Shown in pieces: positions 5,009 through 5,347 of a stretch of 5,347 nt of DNA (the stretch's first letter is position 1; every line of letters begins with the position of its first letter). The DNA comes from a bacterium (lineage in GTDB: Bacteria > Blakebacterota > Blakebacteria > Blakebacterales > Blakebacteraceae), in contig JALGWK010000219.1 of the NCBI GenBank assembly GCA_025774205.1, positions 1-5,347 on the forward strand. Reading direction: 5' to 3'. The notes below the pieces were generated by a model that worked only from the letters and a program-made list of their open reading frames with translations, searched no databases and was not told the origin of the DNA. Both the position numbers and the translations under genes were made by a program.

Positions 5009-5347
5009 ATGAGCAGAGCGCGAGCATTCCTTGGCCTGTGTGCCGTGGGGCTCATGCTGGCCCTACCATTATCCTCTGCAGAGGCGGGAGCTTTCAGCAT
5101 TTTCGAGCAGGGCGCGCGTGCCATGGGTCGTGCGAGTGCCTTCGCCGCGGCTCCTGACGATCCTTCAGCGATATTCTACAACCCGGCCGGGCTGGCCTAT
5201 GTCGAGGGAACCCAGGCCTACCTGGGAGCCACCCTCATCATGCCCGTCGGGAAGTTCTACGGCACCGATCCATACCCCGGATACGGCGTGGAAGCGGAGC
5301 AGGATTTCCAGCTCTTCACTCCGCCCGCGCTTTACTTCAGCCACCAG
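5009..5347 (+). CDS. FadL/OMPP1-family outer-membrane transporter, 5' part (runs off window)
   Basis: The first 113 codons of a protein that continues beyond the window. FadL-family proteins are 14-stranded outer-membrane barrels that take in long-chain fatty acids or other hydrophobic compounds. A signal peptide is clear: RAR near the start, a hydrophobic stretch (about 7-20) and a likely cut after AEA at 26. The mature part begins like the family's N-terminal hatch: AFSIFEQGARAMGRAS (28-43) followed by PDDPSAIFYNPAGLAYVEG (49-67), which includes the hallmark NPAG (58-61). The following residues look like the first barrel strand (TQAYLGATLIM). Start choice is secure, given TAAGGAGG 5 bases upstream and the signal peptide. 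The gene is divergent from the RDD gene. The substrate cannot be told from this part: fatty acids are the default, and aromatic hydrocarbons (TodX type) are an alternative. Confidence 0.9.
   Translation, partial: MSRARAFLGLCAVGLMLALPLSSAEAGAFSIFEQGARAMGRASAFAAAPDDPSAIFYNPAGLAYVEGTQAYLGATLIMPVGKFYGTDPYPGYGVEAEQDFQLFTPPALYFSHQ

Overview
The window suggests a Gram-negative, moderately GC-rich bacterium. It carries a FadL-type outer-membrane protein gene and a Hanks-type kinase with the MIGxTISHYRI opening and large sensor domains often seen in lineages of the Zixibacteria/Eisenbacteria/Krumholzibacteria/Latescibacteria kind. That placement is a guess from family style; nothing in the window fixes the taxon.

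Layout, left to right. The last 36 codons of an unrecognised plus-strand gene end at 111, followed at once by a terminator-like hairpin. A candidate sigma70 promoter (180-208) and a 9-bp inverted repeat precede a large transmembrane Ser/Thr protein kinase (288-2654, +). Its extracytoplasmic half carries two PKD-like repeats, a Kre9/KNH-like module and an unassigned beta-rich C-terminal region. A stem-loop (2702-2727) separates it from three minus-strand genes. In transcription order these are an RDD-family membrane protein with an Ala/Pro-rich tail (4792-3800), a YciA-like hotdog acyl-CoA thioesterase (3710-3291) and a small stand-alone RsbRD_N-type regulator (3178-2735). The regulator has its own candidate promoter and an operator-like palindrome. 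Divergent from the RDD gene, a near-consensus promoter and a full-consensus ribosome binding site drive a FadL/OMPP1 gene (5009 onward, +) that runs off the window.

How they may work together (inference). FadL, which brings fatty acids or other hydrophobic molecules through the outer membrane, and the thioesterase, which trims acyl-CoA, fit a lipid-handling neighbourhood around the shared 4793-5008 control region. The kinase and the RsbRD_N protein are both signal-transduction proteins placed tail to tail, but nothing in the sequence shows they act on each other. No RNA genes, CRISPR arrays, insertion sequences or phage genes were seen. The most unusual items are the kinase's sensor architecture, the RsbRD_N domain without its usual STAS partner, and a possible frame change at the end of the RDD gene.
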